Shown: in pieces, positions 21,528-32,600 of the stretch
How positions within the stretch are numbered: position 1 is the first letter of the stretch
Layout of the letters: each line of letters starts with the position of its first letter
From: Oopsacas minuta
Taxonomy: Eukaryota; Porifera; Hexactinellida; Lyssacinosida; Leucopsacidae
Direction of reading: 5' to 3'
NCBI GenBank assembly: GCA_024704765.1
Contig: JAKMXF010000325.1
Coordinates: 225,171-289,170, forward strand
DNA: 64,000 nt
Program-made: the position numbers and the translations under genes
The notes under the pieces: generated by a model
Seen by the model: only the letters and a program-made list of their open reading frames with translations
Database searches by the model: none
Told to the model about the DNA's origin: nothing

Positions 21528-22652
21528 ATGACAATAATAAATTATATTCATGTAGTAGGAAACTTTATTTTCGGGATATATATTATCTTTACGATTTGCT
21601 TGAATGTGGGATGGTTGATACTCTGTTTAGTACGAGCCTTCAGTATGTTTAGAAGGTACAGAGAATGCAAAAGAACTCCTAATCTTCACCCGATTTACAG
21701 AGATGTACAGTATCTCTCACAACAGAGGAATTTATACAATCTAGAGACTCACTTTGTGAAATTTATTTTAATGTCTTCGTGTATCTTTGTTGAGTTAGTT
21801 GGAATCATCTGGGTCTCTATTATTGGCTTACTTAATTCTAACTATACAAAATTCCATGAGATGAATAATTTTACTCTAAGAAATTACCCAATGGCTCCGT
21901 GTATGGGTCATTCAGATTTAAAAAAATTCTATTTCTACCCAATCTTCATATTATATTATAATATTGAATATTTGCTCTTCTTCTTACTGTTCATCCTCTT
22001 ATCCATCCTAACCCGCTATCTAGCAGCGAGATACTTCAACCGTTCTTTCAAGAAAATATTACTCAAGTACTTGATATGGCTGGCTTTCCAAGTTATCGTA
22101 ATCACTGCTTGTTCTTGTATTTACACGGTGATAGCATCTTACTTGGTATTCCCTTTGCTTTGCATTCTCAATTGGTTTGTGTTGTTGAGGGATGGTAGGA
22201 TTCTCTCACGTGTCCTTAAATCCAAATTGAAGGAATTAATACTTTTCTCAAATAACGCAATATTGTACCAGCAGCATCAATCTGGTTTTAAGTTTAATCG
22301 ATTATTTCAAAAGATTTTACACTTCTCATTATTCATCCTAGTAATAACAATAATATTTCATAGTTGTAATGGCCTTGTTATCACGTTCTATCATTCATTT
22401 TGTTTGTTTGAACTTATTTACGGAATAAACATCACTGTATCGGGTAGTTTACATGATACTTATGGCGTTGAAGGTTTTATGCAATTAATAAATGCCTATA
22501 TCTTTGGTCTCTATTCTATTTCTTCTTCTGTTCCATTACTCATCATAACCTTTCTTCCGATAATCCGAGGATGCGTTAAGAGGTACAGATCACGTCATTA
22601 TGTATACAGATACAACTACGGTAATATCCAATCTACTAAGAGATTAATTTAA
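21528..22652 (+). CDS. Orphan seven-helix membrane protein, GPCR-like topology
   Basis: A single 374-codon open frame from ATG to TAA with no intron. Hydrophobic segments fall at about residues 8-36, 77-102, 134-162, 178-201, 202-220, 264-288 and 317-346. Positive charges (FRRYRECKR near 41, RYLAARYFNRSFKK near 163, KSKLKE near 231, KRYRSR near 351) mark the cytoplasmic side. That gives N terminus outside, C terminus inside. N-glycosylation sites at 105 (NYT), 114 (NFT) and 301 (NIT) all fall on predicted outside loops, which supports the model. The first inner loop is long (~40 residues), helices 4 and 5 are almost contiguous, and DRY and NPxxY are absent. It is therefore not an ordinary rhodopsin-family receptor. 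It could be a lineage-specific chemoreceptor; function unknown. Confidence 0.75.
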   Translation: MTIINYIHVVGNFIFGIYIIFTICLNVGWLILCLVRAFSMFRRYRECKRTPNLHPIYRDVQYLSQQRNLYNLETHFVKFILMSSCIFVELVGIIWVSIIGLLNSNYTKFHEMNNFTLRNYPMAPCMGHSDLKKFYFYPIFILYYNIEYLLFFLLFILLSILTRYLAARYFNRSFKKILLKYLIWLAFQVIVITACSCIYTVIASYLVFPLLCILNWFVLLRDGRILSRVLKSKLKELILFSNNAILYQQHQSGFKFNRLFQKILHFSLFILVITIIFHSCNGLVITFYHSFCLFELIYGINITVSGSLHDTYGVEGFMQLINAYIFGLYSISSSVPLLIITFLPIIRGCVKRYRSRHYVYRYNYGNIQSTKRLI

Positions 22653-23460
22653 TACTATATTTGGTTTATGTTTGTTAGGTAGTAACATGCAATCTGTCTA
22701 ATTGTTTGACAATATTATCTCTTTTGATGTAGGTATGTATTATTTTCTAGAAATTTAAATCTATAATACACTCTATGATCAGCTAACATTGTTAGCTGCT
22801 TGTATACCGGAAATCATAACTTATGTGTCAGATTTAGAACATCAGGAATGCCACTGACTTCTTAAATTCACGAACTTGCAACTTGTTATACTGTGAAATT
22901 TGCTTAGGCCGAAAACAGCATACAAAGTATATTTGATATTCCGCAATCTGCGAGTGCTAGACGCTGAAAATGTATTATTGTCATATAGGAAGTCATATTT
23001 TGAAGTCCAACGGTAATATTGGTTTCTCGGAAATATTTGTGGAATGTAAGTTATGCGATATTCACACTTTTCCATATATGGTAATATTGTCAAAATCCCC
23101 ATATAAGTTAGCTATTTGTCGCATGAAATATGTTATTCGTGTATATGGATAACATGTATTATACATAGCATTCAAATACACAATGCAATGACACTGGCTA
23201 TTTTTCAGAAACAATGCACTTTAGGCCAAATGAATGCATTACATACTTTGTAGAAATACAGTCATCATTCCATAAAAGCACTTTTTGTCAAAATAATTAT
23301 ATATTCTGTAATCAATAATTCAGCAAATTTTCAAAAAATGTTCCATCTTTGAAACCATGCGTTAAATATTGATATTTGATTAGAATGTTGAAATACGAAA
23401 TGTTCTAAAATCGTTTCTACACAAAATATACAAATTTGTCATGATAAAATTAGCATATTT
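22653..23460. other. Intergenic, no recognised feature
   Basis: AT-rich. I see no gene or element boundary. Confidence 0.4.
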
Positions 23461-23540
23461 CTGAGTTATAGCACATACCATGGATAGCACATATTTTTCC
23501 AATATCCACTAAAACTCGATAATCATGGAAATTATTGTAA
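23461..23540 (+). repeat. Single arm of the foldback MITE family
   Basis: CTGAGTTATAGCACATACCA, then ATGGATAGCACATA and CTAAAACTCGATAATC, matches the arms of 14552-14940. No inverted partner was found nearby. Confidence 0.5.
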
Positions 23541-23944
23541 AATCAGGATAGCTATTATAGTATACATCTGACTTCCCAGACCCTACTAATACATTTTGAC
23601 ATGATATCTCTGAGGATTATTGAAAAATATTGAAAATGACCATATTTAGGCATATTCACGAATACGTCACATCTAGTAAGGGGGTAACGCTTTCTTATGC
23701 CCTGTAGGTAATAGAAAAATAACCTATCAATTTTTGTCGAATTTTTAGCATATATCTTTGGGCCAGTTACTGAGATTTTCATCATACGATAAAAGAGGAA
23801 TCAATTTATAACATTGTATTAACAATACAGACGATAGCATTATGTATTCATGTTGGATATGAAAGAAGTGCCAAGAATATTGAGGAACCAGGGAGGTCGA
23901 GGTCAATCTAGAAAACAGTGTAGAAAGATAATTTGTAAGATTGA

Positions 23945-24140
23945 TATTTGTATTTACTAGACTCAACTCGATTAGCGGCGTTGAACGAGGGGTCACTCGA
24001 TGAGGTTTGGACAAAATTTGAGAATGGAATGTTGTCACATGTTGTTACATTCCTGAGTTGCTATGAAAAATATGTCCAAGTATGGTCAAGTGACCTAGCA
24101 AATTGCTGGAAATTTGACGCTAAGTACGAATCTGGAGGTT
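23945..24140 (+). repeat. Arm of the long-inverted-repeat element family
   Basis: It contains CTAGACTCAACTCGATTAGC, GGGGTCACTCGATGAGG, TTTGAGAATGGAATGTTG and ACATTCCTGAGTTGCTATG in the family order, followed by TACGAATCTGGAGGTTAAAA, which is shared with 37209-37228. Confidence 0.6.
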
Positions 24141-24779
24141 AAAAGTTGGTTCGATCAGATTTGCAATGGTTAGCCCCTGGGCGATATACAGGCGAATTAA
24201 CAGATAGCAGCAATTTAAAAATGTAAATTGGGATCGGAAATGTATCAATAGGCAGTCGTTCCCATCCTAATATTGTTCAGGAGCCTTGAATGTACAAGTG
24301 TATCAATTTTCATGCATTCATCCAGATTTAACAATTTTTAGCTCAAGCAACCTGAATGGAATATATCACCGGCACCAAAATGTGAATAACTCAAAGTGAA
24401 CAGATGGAAACCAAATGAAATATTATATACGGTGAGATACTTCTATAACGTGGATAAAACAACAGCTGATTCATCGCAGAGCAGACCACACAGGAACCTA
24501 ACAACCATCTTTCTGAACATATTGAAGTACGCTTTAGATTGGGAAAAGTATCCATAGCTTTCTTACTACGCCCAATGACTCAATATTTTAAGCTCGTGTT
24601 TGTTGTGAGATTAGCCCAAGCATCAGGACTACTAGTGAGGATGATAGCGCTTATTGGTAGAGATTTTCTAATCAAAGGGCACGCAATGGAGATCGATATA
24701 CAGGATAATGATATATAAATCAACACTGAATTCATCCCCAAATGGTTATGTATGGGACTACCATAAGGACGTAAATGGT

Positions 24780-24925
24780 CTAATGACTAGCTAAACACCT
24801 AGCTGAGGTGGACGTAAAAGGTCTACTCCTCATCATTGACGGACTAGATGAATTTTCACAAAAGATTGAATTCATAGATACATTCTTCTGCAAGCTTTAT
24901 TCCGCTTACAGGATTTCCAATTAGT
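24780..24925 (+). pseudogene. NACHT domain fragment (Walker B)
   Basis: The plus-strand frame reads AEVDVKGLLLIIDGLDEFSQ, then a helical segment ending in a stop after YRISN. A hydrophobic LLLIIDG followed by LDE is the Walker B/Mg-binding motif of NACHT NTPases, the oligomerisation module of NLR receptors. No Walker A (GxxGxGKT) is readable upstream and no leucine-rich repeats downstream, so only a shard remains. It abuts minus-strand NLR sequence, implying an inversion or two independent fragments. Confidence 0.6.
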
Positions 24926-24929
24926 CACC

Positions 24930-25567
24930 ATATTTGTGGTTCAGTCGGTGAGTTTGTTGTTATTTCATTCGTGAACTCAATTGGGGTTACATCAACCTCC
25001 CTTTAGCTATTTTGCGAATATATACTATCTCTTTATATGTGGTCTCATCAGAGAAGCCTACAGGTCTTGGCATTTGTTTTAGAATGGTTAGGTCTATGAA
25101 TACATGATATAGGTCTACTCTTTCCATGTCACCTAACATTTGCTTAACTTTCTTAAATTGTGTCAGTGAGTATTGTTTCAGTTTGGTTACCATTCTCCCA
25201 TTTTAGCGATTTGATCATCAACCTCCTTTCTGAATTTATTAAGAATTCACCTTCCTCCATTCCAGAGAATTTCTCTTGGTAAGGCATTAGTCTGTCTTAC
25301 AAGATCATTTTTTTCCAATGCTTGTAGAATCTTTGAAATTTGTGTGAGGTTAGTTAATTTGAGAAATGATTTGACTGTCAATTCCTTCTTATGGTATTCT
25401 CCCTCTATAGGGGTAGATGAGCACAGGCATGGTGTTTCACATGCTATATTTACTAGATTAGGACAGACGATCTTGAATGCACAGTAAAATGTGTGGAGTA
25501 TGTTCTTCCCAGCCTCGTAACATATGCAAGAATTCAGCTCCCCCTTGAATGTCCTCCCATGTGCCAT
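24930..25567 (-). pseudogene. NLR N-terminal-region remnant
   Basis: On the minus strand two open pieces are visible. One (25247-25567) includes SFLKLTNLTQISKILQALEK, which looks helical and might be a death-fold-like segment. The other (24987-25193) reads HVFIDLTILKQMPRP then SDETTYKEIVYIRKIAK, followed after a one-base shift in a G-run by EVDVTPIEFTNE. I take this as the region preceding the NACHT domain in an NLR, but this rests on general resemblance and on the adjacent Walker B fragment. It contains several stops. Confidence 0.4.
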
Positions 25568-25569
25568 GT

Positions 25570-27046
25570 GGAATTGCTAGATGATTTATTTTTTATAAGA
25601 TTATCTGTCAGTTGTTTCAATAACTCTTTTGACTCTCTTAGTTCTTCCAAATCTATCTTTAATTCAATTGATCTAAAGTTAAATGAATTTATAGTTTGGT
25701 TGTCCAGTTCAGATTAAGTACAATGGAATATTGGTTGGGAAGAATTGTACTGAGACTTAATTTTAATGGAAGAGGTATAATTTACTTGTTTTAACATGGA
25801 AATCAGACTAATTGACCCAAACGTTGGCGCCTAGGACCTCCCGTAGGTACCAGGTTCAGAGAAAATATTGATCGAACACTTAATTTATTTGTTATAGACT
25901 TGAAAGGACTGTCATACTATATTTGGTCTCCCTGCAGTGTAATCTACCCCCCGGATAATTCTAAGAATGAAGAATTAACCAGTAAGGAACTCATTCTATA
26001 ATGATATATCATGTATATGGAACTTGCTCTGGTTGAATTGTCCGGATAACAGACTTGCTCCGGGGGTATATAATTATGCGTTTTATATAGCTTGTTCTGG
26101 CTGTAAAATGGGATATTTTCTCGAACTATTTATTAATCGATCTTCTAATTGTGGTAATTATGGATTTTCCTACTTGTTTGTACAGTATTTTACCACGGAG
26201 TAGTTTAACATCATGTTCAAAGTCGACTTAATTCGCTCGTTATCATATCAACATCACGGCATATCACGAAGAAGTCGATCAATTAGATGGAGGTCGAATT
26301 GGTGAATGTGTTTGCGAATAAAAAAGTTGCAAGAAGAAAGGTTTCTATACCGAAACAAATTTGTTTTGTTGTATTTAACGATTATTAGAAAATAATGAGA
26401 ATGCATTGTTCTTAGTTATTATTCAAATAAAAAATTTGCCCCCACTCAACGAAACCACATACCATGCAATATACGCTCCTGGCGCGTGGTGGTTTTCATT
26501 GAGGCTAATAAAGCTAAAGCCTCAGGGCCACCAAATTCTGGAGGGCCCCAAAAGTATTTGGTGATATGTCAAAACTACAGAATTCCAACAATCCAGGGAT
26601 TTCGCCATTTTTACAGGCGTCTAGTGATTGATCTATAATGTCCCAGATTTTAGATGAAGCGGCGCTATTGTGTTTCAGGATCATAATACAACAATTAATC
26701 ATAAAAGTATTAATTCTACGTGTTTATTCGTAAATTACCAAAATTATGCTTTCATGGATTCCTGGACAAGAAATTCCTAGATTAATCTGACACACTAAAA
26801 ATGTGCAAGAAGGAATCAGTTCTGATTAGGTATAAGTCATCCGTTCTGAAATTTAACTATAACTATACTTAGGAATATAAATGCTTGTTTCTGGTTCATC
26901 TCCACCTTCAGTTTGACTATACAGCTTTACCTAAAGAGTAAGGATTTTCAAGGAGATAGTAAGGTACATTTATCAATATTTGCATACCTGACTACACTTT
27001 ATTTGTTGAAACGCCCTTCCTTTGTCAACAATTACTGTTTCAAGAT
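25570..27046. other. Intergenic, no gene seen
   Basis: AT-rich. 26480-26560 has GCCTCAGGGCCACCAAATTC followed by GGAGGGCCCCAAAAG, resembling the end of a hAT-type MITE; I could not find the partner end. Confidence 0.35.
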
Positions 27047-28120
27047 TTATTTTTTTAGAGGGGATGGACCTTGCCAAAGATCTTCTAAGTTTCCCTTTCG
27101 TTGTTTTCTGTTTGGTATAAGTATTCTCACTCGTAACTTTACATTGACTTTAGGATTTATCTTCTTGTCGTATCTCTTCTTCATCCTTATTTTGGAAGAC
27201 TGAAGGTTTGTAGAAATAAATCCATTGATATTTTGTCCAAGCTGTTGGATTTCATGGCTGTACTCCGTCACTAAATGACTGTTTTCCCCTAACTCATATT
27301 CACTTTGCATATCGTTCTCCTAATCATTTGAGGTACGTTACGAACCCATGCACACATTCAAATGCTGAAAACTAGTTGAATCTAGACGCGATCGAATGTT
27401 ATAGAGAATGTTATATGTTACAAGTGGTCAGACAATAGATTTATTTTCTGTTAAACTTTAGCAAAGATGTATTTAATATCTTTGTGGTAAGATTCTGTGA
27501 GTCCATTTGTTGGTGGATGATAAGGGGTAGAAAATATCAATCAGCAATTTACTATATCCTGGAGTTCTACCATCAATATGCAGGTAAATTCCTTTCCGTT
27601 ATCTCTTATTATCTGAGTAGGTGCACCTTTGCTGCAATATATAGAGAATACACCTCTCGTTACTTCAGTAGCTTCTTTGTTTCTTTATTTTCTCGTCTTA
27701 ACAAATTTTGTGAAATGATCCACCATCGTAAAATATAATGGTGTCCATTTGACATGATCAAAGGTCCAGTCAGATCCATTCCTACACGATACCACTGCCT
27801 AGTAATTACAGGTAGGGGCTTAAGTGGCTCAATTGGACGTTTGAGTGAATAAGTATTGAGCCTACACCGTTCACAATTTTGACATAATTGCGAATTGTAT
27901 CAAGACACTTAGGCCAGGAATATCGTTCTTTTGTAATATTCTAGATGTAATTTGCACACTGATGACCAAAATTATCATGCAATTCTTTTAAAATATCATA
28001 CAATTGACTTGTCTGGATGAATAATAGTTTGGGTATTCCAAGTAGAGGGAGGTAAGCTCTACCATGTACTTCTTAGCCATTTTACGTAGGTATCATTTGG
28101 CTTTTTATCTTTTACGCCAG
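27047..28120 (-). pseudogene. Ty3/Gypsy retrotransposon integrase remnant
   Basis: Reading the minus strand from about 28120 down: LLFIQTSQLYDILKELHDNF and GHQ (histidines of the HHCC finger), ERYSWPKCLDTIRNYV, then CQNCERC (the cysteines). Next is QWYRVGMDLTGPL (first catalytic Asp), a shift into VDHFTKFVKT, then APTQIIRDNGKEF (second Asp). Finally comes the basic C-terminal part at 27047-27310 with KKRYDKKINPKV and GNLEDLWQGPSPL. This order is the Ty3/Gypsy Pol integrase. Frames change repeatedly. I see no LTRs, reverse transcriptase or gag, so it is a fragment. Confidence 0.8.
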
Positions 28121-28230
28121 AATACCTTTGTATCACAACCTATGACATATTGGTACATATAGTCGCCCAGACCAAATATTCAGGGACCATATGTACTAGA
28201 ACAATGACACAGCAATAATAAAAATACTCC

Positions 28231-28384
28231 ACAATAACCGATTATGGCCGAAGTGTTACGTAATGAAAAGGAACACTAAAATTTTACCACTTCGTTTTAA
28301 CCAATTCCCGCACCCAAATCGAGATTTTAGCACCTTTTGACGTCATAAAATCACACATTTCCCGTTTATTCGGTTAAATTTTGT
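28231..28384 (+). mobile_element. MITE of the TTAACCGATTA family (copy 1)
   Basis: It starts TAACCGATTATGGCCGAAGT and ends ATTCGGTTAA, roughly inverted ends. The core AAAATTTTACCACTTCGTTT, TTCCCGCACC and TTTTGACGTCATAAAATCAC is shared with copies at 31187, 43775 and (partly) 63078. It contains an 8-bp CRE palindrome TGACGTCA at 28338-28345. Confidence 0.7.
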
Positions 28385-28399
28385 CTTCAATTTGAGGTT

Positions 28400-29300
28400 A
28401 CTCCCAATCTTACTAATTGGGCCGAAGCTGATGAATGAAAGCAAAAAAATGTTTGGTTTCGGTAAGTTGTAAAATTTTGTCTAAATTGAGGGTAAATTCT
28501 AATGCAATTATAGTAGTGTTGCAGATTGCTATCAAATTTTGGACCGAGACCGAACCGAACCGAGCAGGGACCGAACTAATAGTATGACAAATTTGTACTT
28601 CTTATCCTATATTCGTGTTAATCGTGGTTTTATATCGAGGTGCGCTGTTATTATATTGAATAATCAAATATACACCAATAACTAAAAAATTTTGTTTGGG
28701 GTTAAGCCCTTTCTAAGGCTTAAGTCCAAGCTCAAATCCTTGTAATACGAGCTTAAGTCCGTTGCCATATTTTTCTAAAGTCATAACTTTTCTTAATAAG
28801 TATGCAAATATTGACAAACTGCTACTTTACTAACAATTATACAATGGTACAAAGAAGCGATGAATGCAAATGATATTCTAACTACTAGTTTTGACAATTT
28901 GCAACTGTAAGCTCTAATTTTGAGGAGGTTTAATCAAAGCTCTAATGTAAGCGCCCCAGAAATAATTAATCCGTAGGGAGGCGCCTTTTAATAGAAAAGA
29001 GGAAACTCGCTTTACCCAAAGGGCGCTTGACGTAGAACGGCGCCTGAATTAGAGCGAATACAGTCATATACGGTATTTACGATATATATTAAGCACAGAT
29101 TAAAATAATAAAATTTGGATTATATTAGGTATTAAAATCTTCAACTGACATTATTGGTACACTCCGCACGCTGTATATGTTATGCCACATTTAATAATTT
29201 GCTTGGCTCTTAATTAAATCACAGACACACATTATATTTATTTATTTATACATAACTTGTTTCTTTCCAAATATAAATCCAATTTTATTGCAGAAAAATA
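28400..29300. other. Intergenic, no gene seen
   Basis: AT-rich. GACCGAGACCGAACCGAACC near 28542 is a short simple repeat; nothing else is supported. Confidence 0.35.
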
Positions 29301-29307
29301 TCTAATA

Positions 29308-29451
29308 CAGTAAAACCTACAGTACGTCAACACTCTGGGGACCAGCCAAAATGTCCACATACGAGAGGTGTTCACTTTTCATAACATTGTGCGTAGCAAA
29401 GGAAAACTTTTGGAACCGAGAAAAGGTGTTCATCTTTTAGAGGTTTTACTG
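29308..29451. mobile_element. Tc1/mariner/pogo-type MITE, 144 bp
   Basis: CAGTAAAACCT at 29308 and its exact complement AGGTTTTACTG ending at 29451, with TA at 29306-29307 and 29452-29453. Just to the right, 29535-29620 has another AACGAA-type inverted pair that may be a decayed relative. Confidence 0.8.
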
Positions 29452-30222
29452 TACTAGATTACACATATTTGCAGTACTTCAACGATTATATAACTTTCGA
29501 AAATGGGTCCTGGATCCTATAGTATTGTGCATTTCGCTAATTCGAACGAAATCATTAATCCGAACGAATTATTTTGCAATTGGAACTGTGCCGTTCGGAT
29601 TAGCGAGGGTGTTTTGTAAGAAGAACGTATCTGCTAAATTTGTTACCCAACCAAATTTCTAACCAGCGAACAAGGTTGCTAGTTGATACATAGAAATTCT
29701 CCAATAACCTATTTAGTGACATCAATTCCGGGGTTGCAAGAGGGTATATTTCGGAAATATATGATTAACTTAATCCGAGACCAGTGTTGAGCATACGGCT
29801 GTCTCGCAGCGACCTAGCAAGAGAAGCTAGAAGCGCTAGTGAATATAAGTTTGGAATATTTTTAGGTTATATTTTAGATCGAAGAGAATAACCTATATAC
29901 CGAGGTGCAAATCTTCAAGTTACAATAACCTTTTGACAAATTATCAACCCCAAACCTTAAACGACGTAGGCTGTTGATCGAATACAGAAAATATTAAACC
30001 ATTTCACTACTGGGAGGCTACGCTAAGTAATTAGAAAACCCATTCTGACAAAATCTAAACCCCACTTATTTCACAATGACTATTATAGCGATGAAACTCT
30101 GATAAATGACAACTTTATTACCTATTATTATTATAAATACAAGCTCCTCATTGATGGAAGTAACTATTCTATCCATGTTCTAGAATTTAAATTGATTTTG
30201 TATTAGTTTATTTTGTAATAAA

Positions 30223-32231
30223 ATGTCATCTCCCTTCACACAAGCCAAATCAAAGACACCGAAAGGATTTGAACATCTGCTGCAGAGTGACGTCGTTGAA
30301 GAGAATCCTATCGGCGAAAAGGATCAAGTAACTGGACAATCAGGTGTATTAATGTGTAGTTACTAGAAGAAATACAAAATTATCAATAGCATGTATTTAT
30401 ATAGATAAGCAAGATCTAGATTCTGAGGGTGAACAGACAACAGCAACAGTTAACAACGTGAATAATGATAAACTTGAATTTGATAATGCAGAATTTACAG
30501 AACTTATGACAGCTAAAGACATTCCAGTTGAAGTTATTCAAGAAGCTCCAGACAATCCAAAAGAGGAACCAGAAAATGCATTGATAAAAGATGAGGTGGT
30601 TAGCCCTGTTAGTGTTTAGTGATTTCCGGGATGTCCCGCCGCTGTCCCATCACATCCTGGCTATTAGTAACGATCAAATCGATAAATGTATTTCTGTAAT
30701 CGATATTCAGTCTATCTCTGCTAGTAATCATCCTAGATAAAATAAGCTTTCATTAAAACGCACAACAGGGACTGCTGAAAGGGAGTATGACATTGGTGTA
30801 AAATGCTAGTGCGACATTTATGTACAAATATTTGGCAACAAATGTCGCACTAGTGGAAGTATTACATTAGTGAAATAGTGGGCTAAAATCCACATAATCA
30901 CCAATTATTACCAATATTCTTAACTAATCCAATCAAAAACCTATCCACCACCAAGTAGATATCGATTTAAAATATCCAATTTTACAAAATAGTCAGAAAT
31001 CCGGACATATCCAGACACAGGAGGAATATTGACAGTAATCCAAGGTAAAACGCTAGTGCATCGTTTGTGTACATATATATTCGTACACAATTGCCCTACT
31101 GTCTGTACACAAACGTCTCTCTCGGGTTAGAAAATACAAAGTTTACTCTCATTCATAGTTGTGTGTTAATATTTTCGTAATTACCGATTACAGCCGAAGT
31201 GTTACTTTCTTAACAAAAAGCACATGCAATTTGACCACTTCGTTTCAATCAAATCCCGTACTCAAATAGAGATTTCAGCACGTTAGTGACGTCATAAAAT
31301 CACACATTTTCCGGCCGTATTCGGTTAAGAAAGAGTCGATTGACACTAAAGATTGGGCTCTAGGTCAGCGTTTCTTAACCTGGGGTGCTGAAATCGATTT
31401 TAGGGGGTGCTGGATAAGGATTCTACTATGTGCTGTACGGTGTTTTGTTTAGATTCTAGATAACATTTCAGGCTGGCAGATGCTTCAGGATAAATATCGA
31501 AACATTCAGCTGTCTTTACTAAATATAGTAATGTCTGGCTATAAATTAGTTGTATTTACCCTATAACTTCCTTTCTGTGTTACTTACTTGAGTTATTTTC
31601 TGTCACAGATTTGTCATAGGGAATAATTATACTGGTATGGAATCCAGTTCCATGGAACTGAACTTCCATATAAGGAAATCGGTATTTTAAACGGACCCAT
31701 AAGCTGAAAAATGAAACTGTGCGTAATGTAAAACTGGTTCAGTTCCATGGAACTAGATTCCATATAAGTATTTTTGTGATTTAGGTATCAGTATCAGCAT
31801 CAGTATCAAATCTATAGCATTGTGGATGATGCCATAGATTTGATTGCATGTACTTTATATTTCCAATTTATTCTTTCATTTAGGGAAGAAAGATTGTTAA
31901 AGAAATGCTTATGACAGGAGGAGTAGCATTAGGCATAGGAACTATAGGCGGTGCAGTGGTTTGTGCTGTAGCAGCACCATTCATTTTACCTGCAATAGGG
32001 TTTACTGCAACAGGTGTAGCTGCTGGTAGCATAGCTGCTGCTATACAGGGTCCTGTTGTTGCAGCAGGATCGGCTTTTGCTATAGCACAGAGTAAAGGCG
32101 CAACAGCAACAGTTGCTGGTGCTATGGGAGTGGGAGCTGTAGCAGGTGGAATTGTTGGAGGGATTGTAGGAGGAGTATCTGGAGGTCTGGCACGAGCATA
32201 TTCTGCAATAAAGAATATAAAGAAAACCTAA
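30223..32231 (+). CDS. ISG12 (IFI6/IFI27)-like protein with long hydrophilic N-terminal region; three exons
   Basis: Proposed exons: 30223-30343, 30405-30595 and 31884-32231. The 61-nt intron 1 (GTGTATTAAT...TTATATAG) joins two open frames. Intron 2 uses GAG/GTGGTT and ATTCTTTCATTTAG/GG, phase 0 on both sides, giving 219 residues. Residues 1-104 are polar, acidic and probably disordered, with no signal peptide. Residues ~105-115 are basic (GRKIVKEM). The rest is Gly/Ala-rich and hydrophobic with APFILPAIGFTATGVAAGSI and AFAIAQSKGA, the IFI6/IFI27 signature. Human relatives (~80-140 residues) are small membrane proteins, mostly mitochondrial, induced by interferon. The extra N-terminal domain is unusual. 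If exon 2 is not spliced, it ends at TAG 30617-30619 as a 111-residue soluble protein. Exon 3 assignment is inferred from phase and from the acceptor shared with the 13.9-kb exon. Confidence 0.65.
30620..31883. other. Intron 2 of the ISG12-like gene, with repeats
   Basis: It holds the MITE copy at 31187-31327. It also has an inverted pair around ATTAGTGGAAGT and CTAGTGCGACATTTATGTAC near 30800-30850. A lone hAT-like end, CAGCGTTTCTTAACCTGGGG, lies at 31374. Repeated TCCATGGAAC/AGTTCCATGG words occur at 31640-31760. Confidence 0.45.
31187..31327 (+). mobile_element. MITE of the TTAACCGATTA family (copy 2)
   Basis: TTACCGATTACAGCCGAAGT at the start, GGCCGTATTCGGTTAA at the end, and the internal landmarks of copy 1, including TGACGTCA at 31287-31294. 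It lies inside intron 2 of the ISG12-like gene. Confidence 0.7.
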
Positions 32232-32299
32232 GTGGAATTTCAAGCTCAGTAATTGATGTTCTATTCTGTTGATCTCTACCTATCGGCACAGTATTAGAT

Positions 32300-32520
32300 A
32301 CTCGTGTATATATATTTTTAGGCACAAGTCATTGGCGGTCCCAGGGGGCGCAAACGGTGCATTTGCCTCGGATTTGAAAATTTTGGTCGTGGCCTTGCCC
32401 AGGCTATGGCAAATCCTCGGACCGCCCTGGAACAAATATGGCTTCCATAGGTGGATTCAACTTAGTTATCTGCACCAAAATATCGCAGAATTAGTGTTAG
32501 TTAAATATTTAAACACCTAA
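32300..32520. repeat. Possible small MITE
   Basis: GGCGGTCCCAGGGGGCG near 32335 and CGGACCGCCCTGG near 32418 form a short imperfect inverted pair, about 95 bp apart, downstream of the ISG12-like gene. Confidence 0.3.
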
Positions 32521-32537
32521 AAAATTATATCTAGCCG

Positions 32538-32600
32538 ACAGACTGATGGTGCAGCTCGGGGTTATTTGGTTGTGTTTCTTTCAAGGCGGGGGGGGGGGCA
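32538..32600 (+). repeat. SINE-like copy 2
   Basis: CAGACTGATGGTGCAGCTCG then GGGTTATTTGG and TTTCAAGGCGGGGG matches the starts at 12699 and 61786. Confidence 0.4.

Noticed and set aside
24987-25193. A complete small gene on the minus strand
   Set aside because: Conserved-looking sequence continues out of frame on both sides, so it is a fragment of a broken larger gene.
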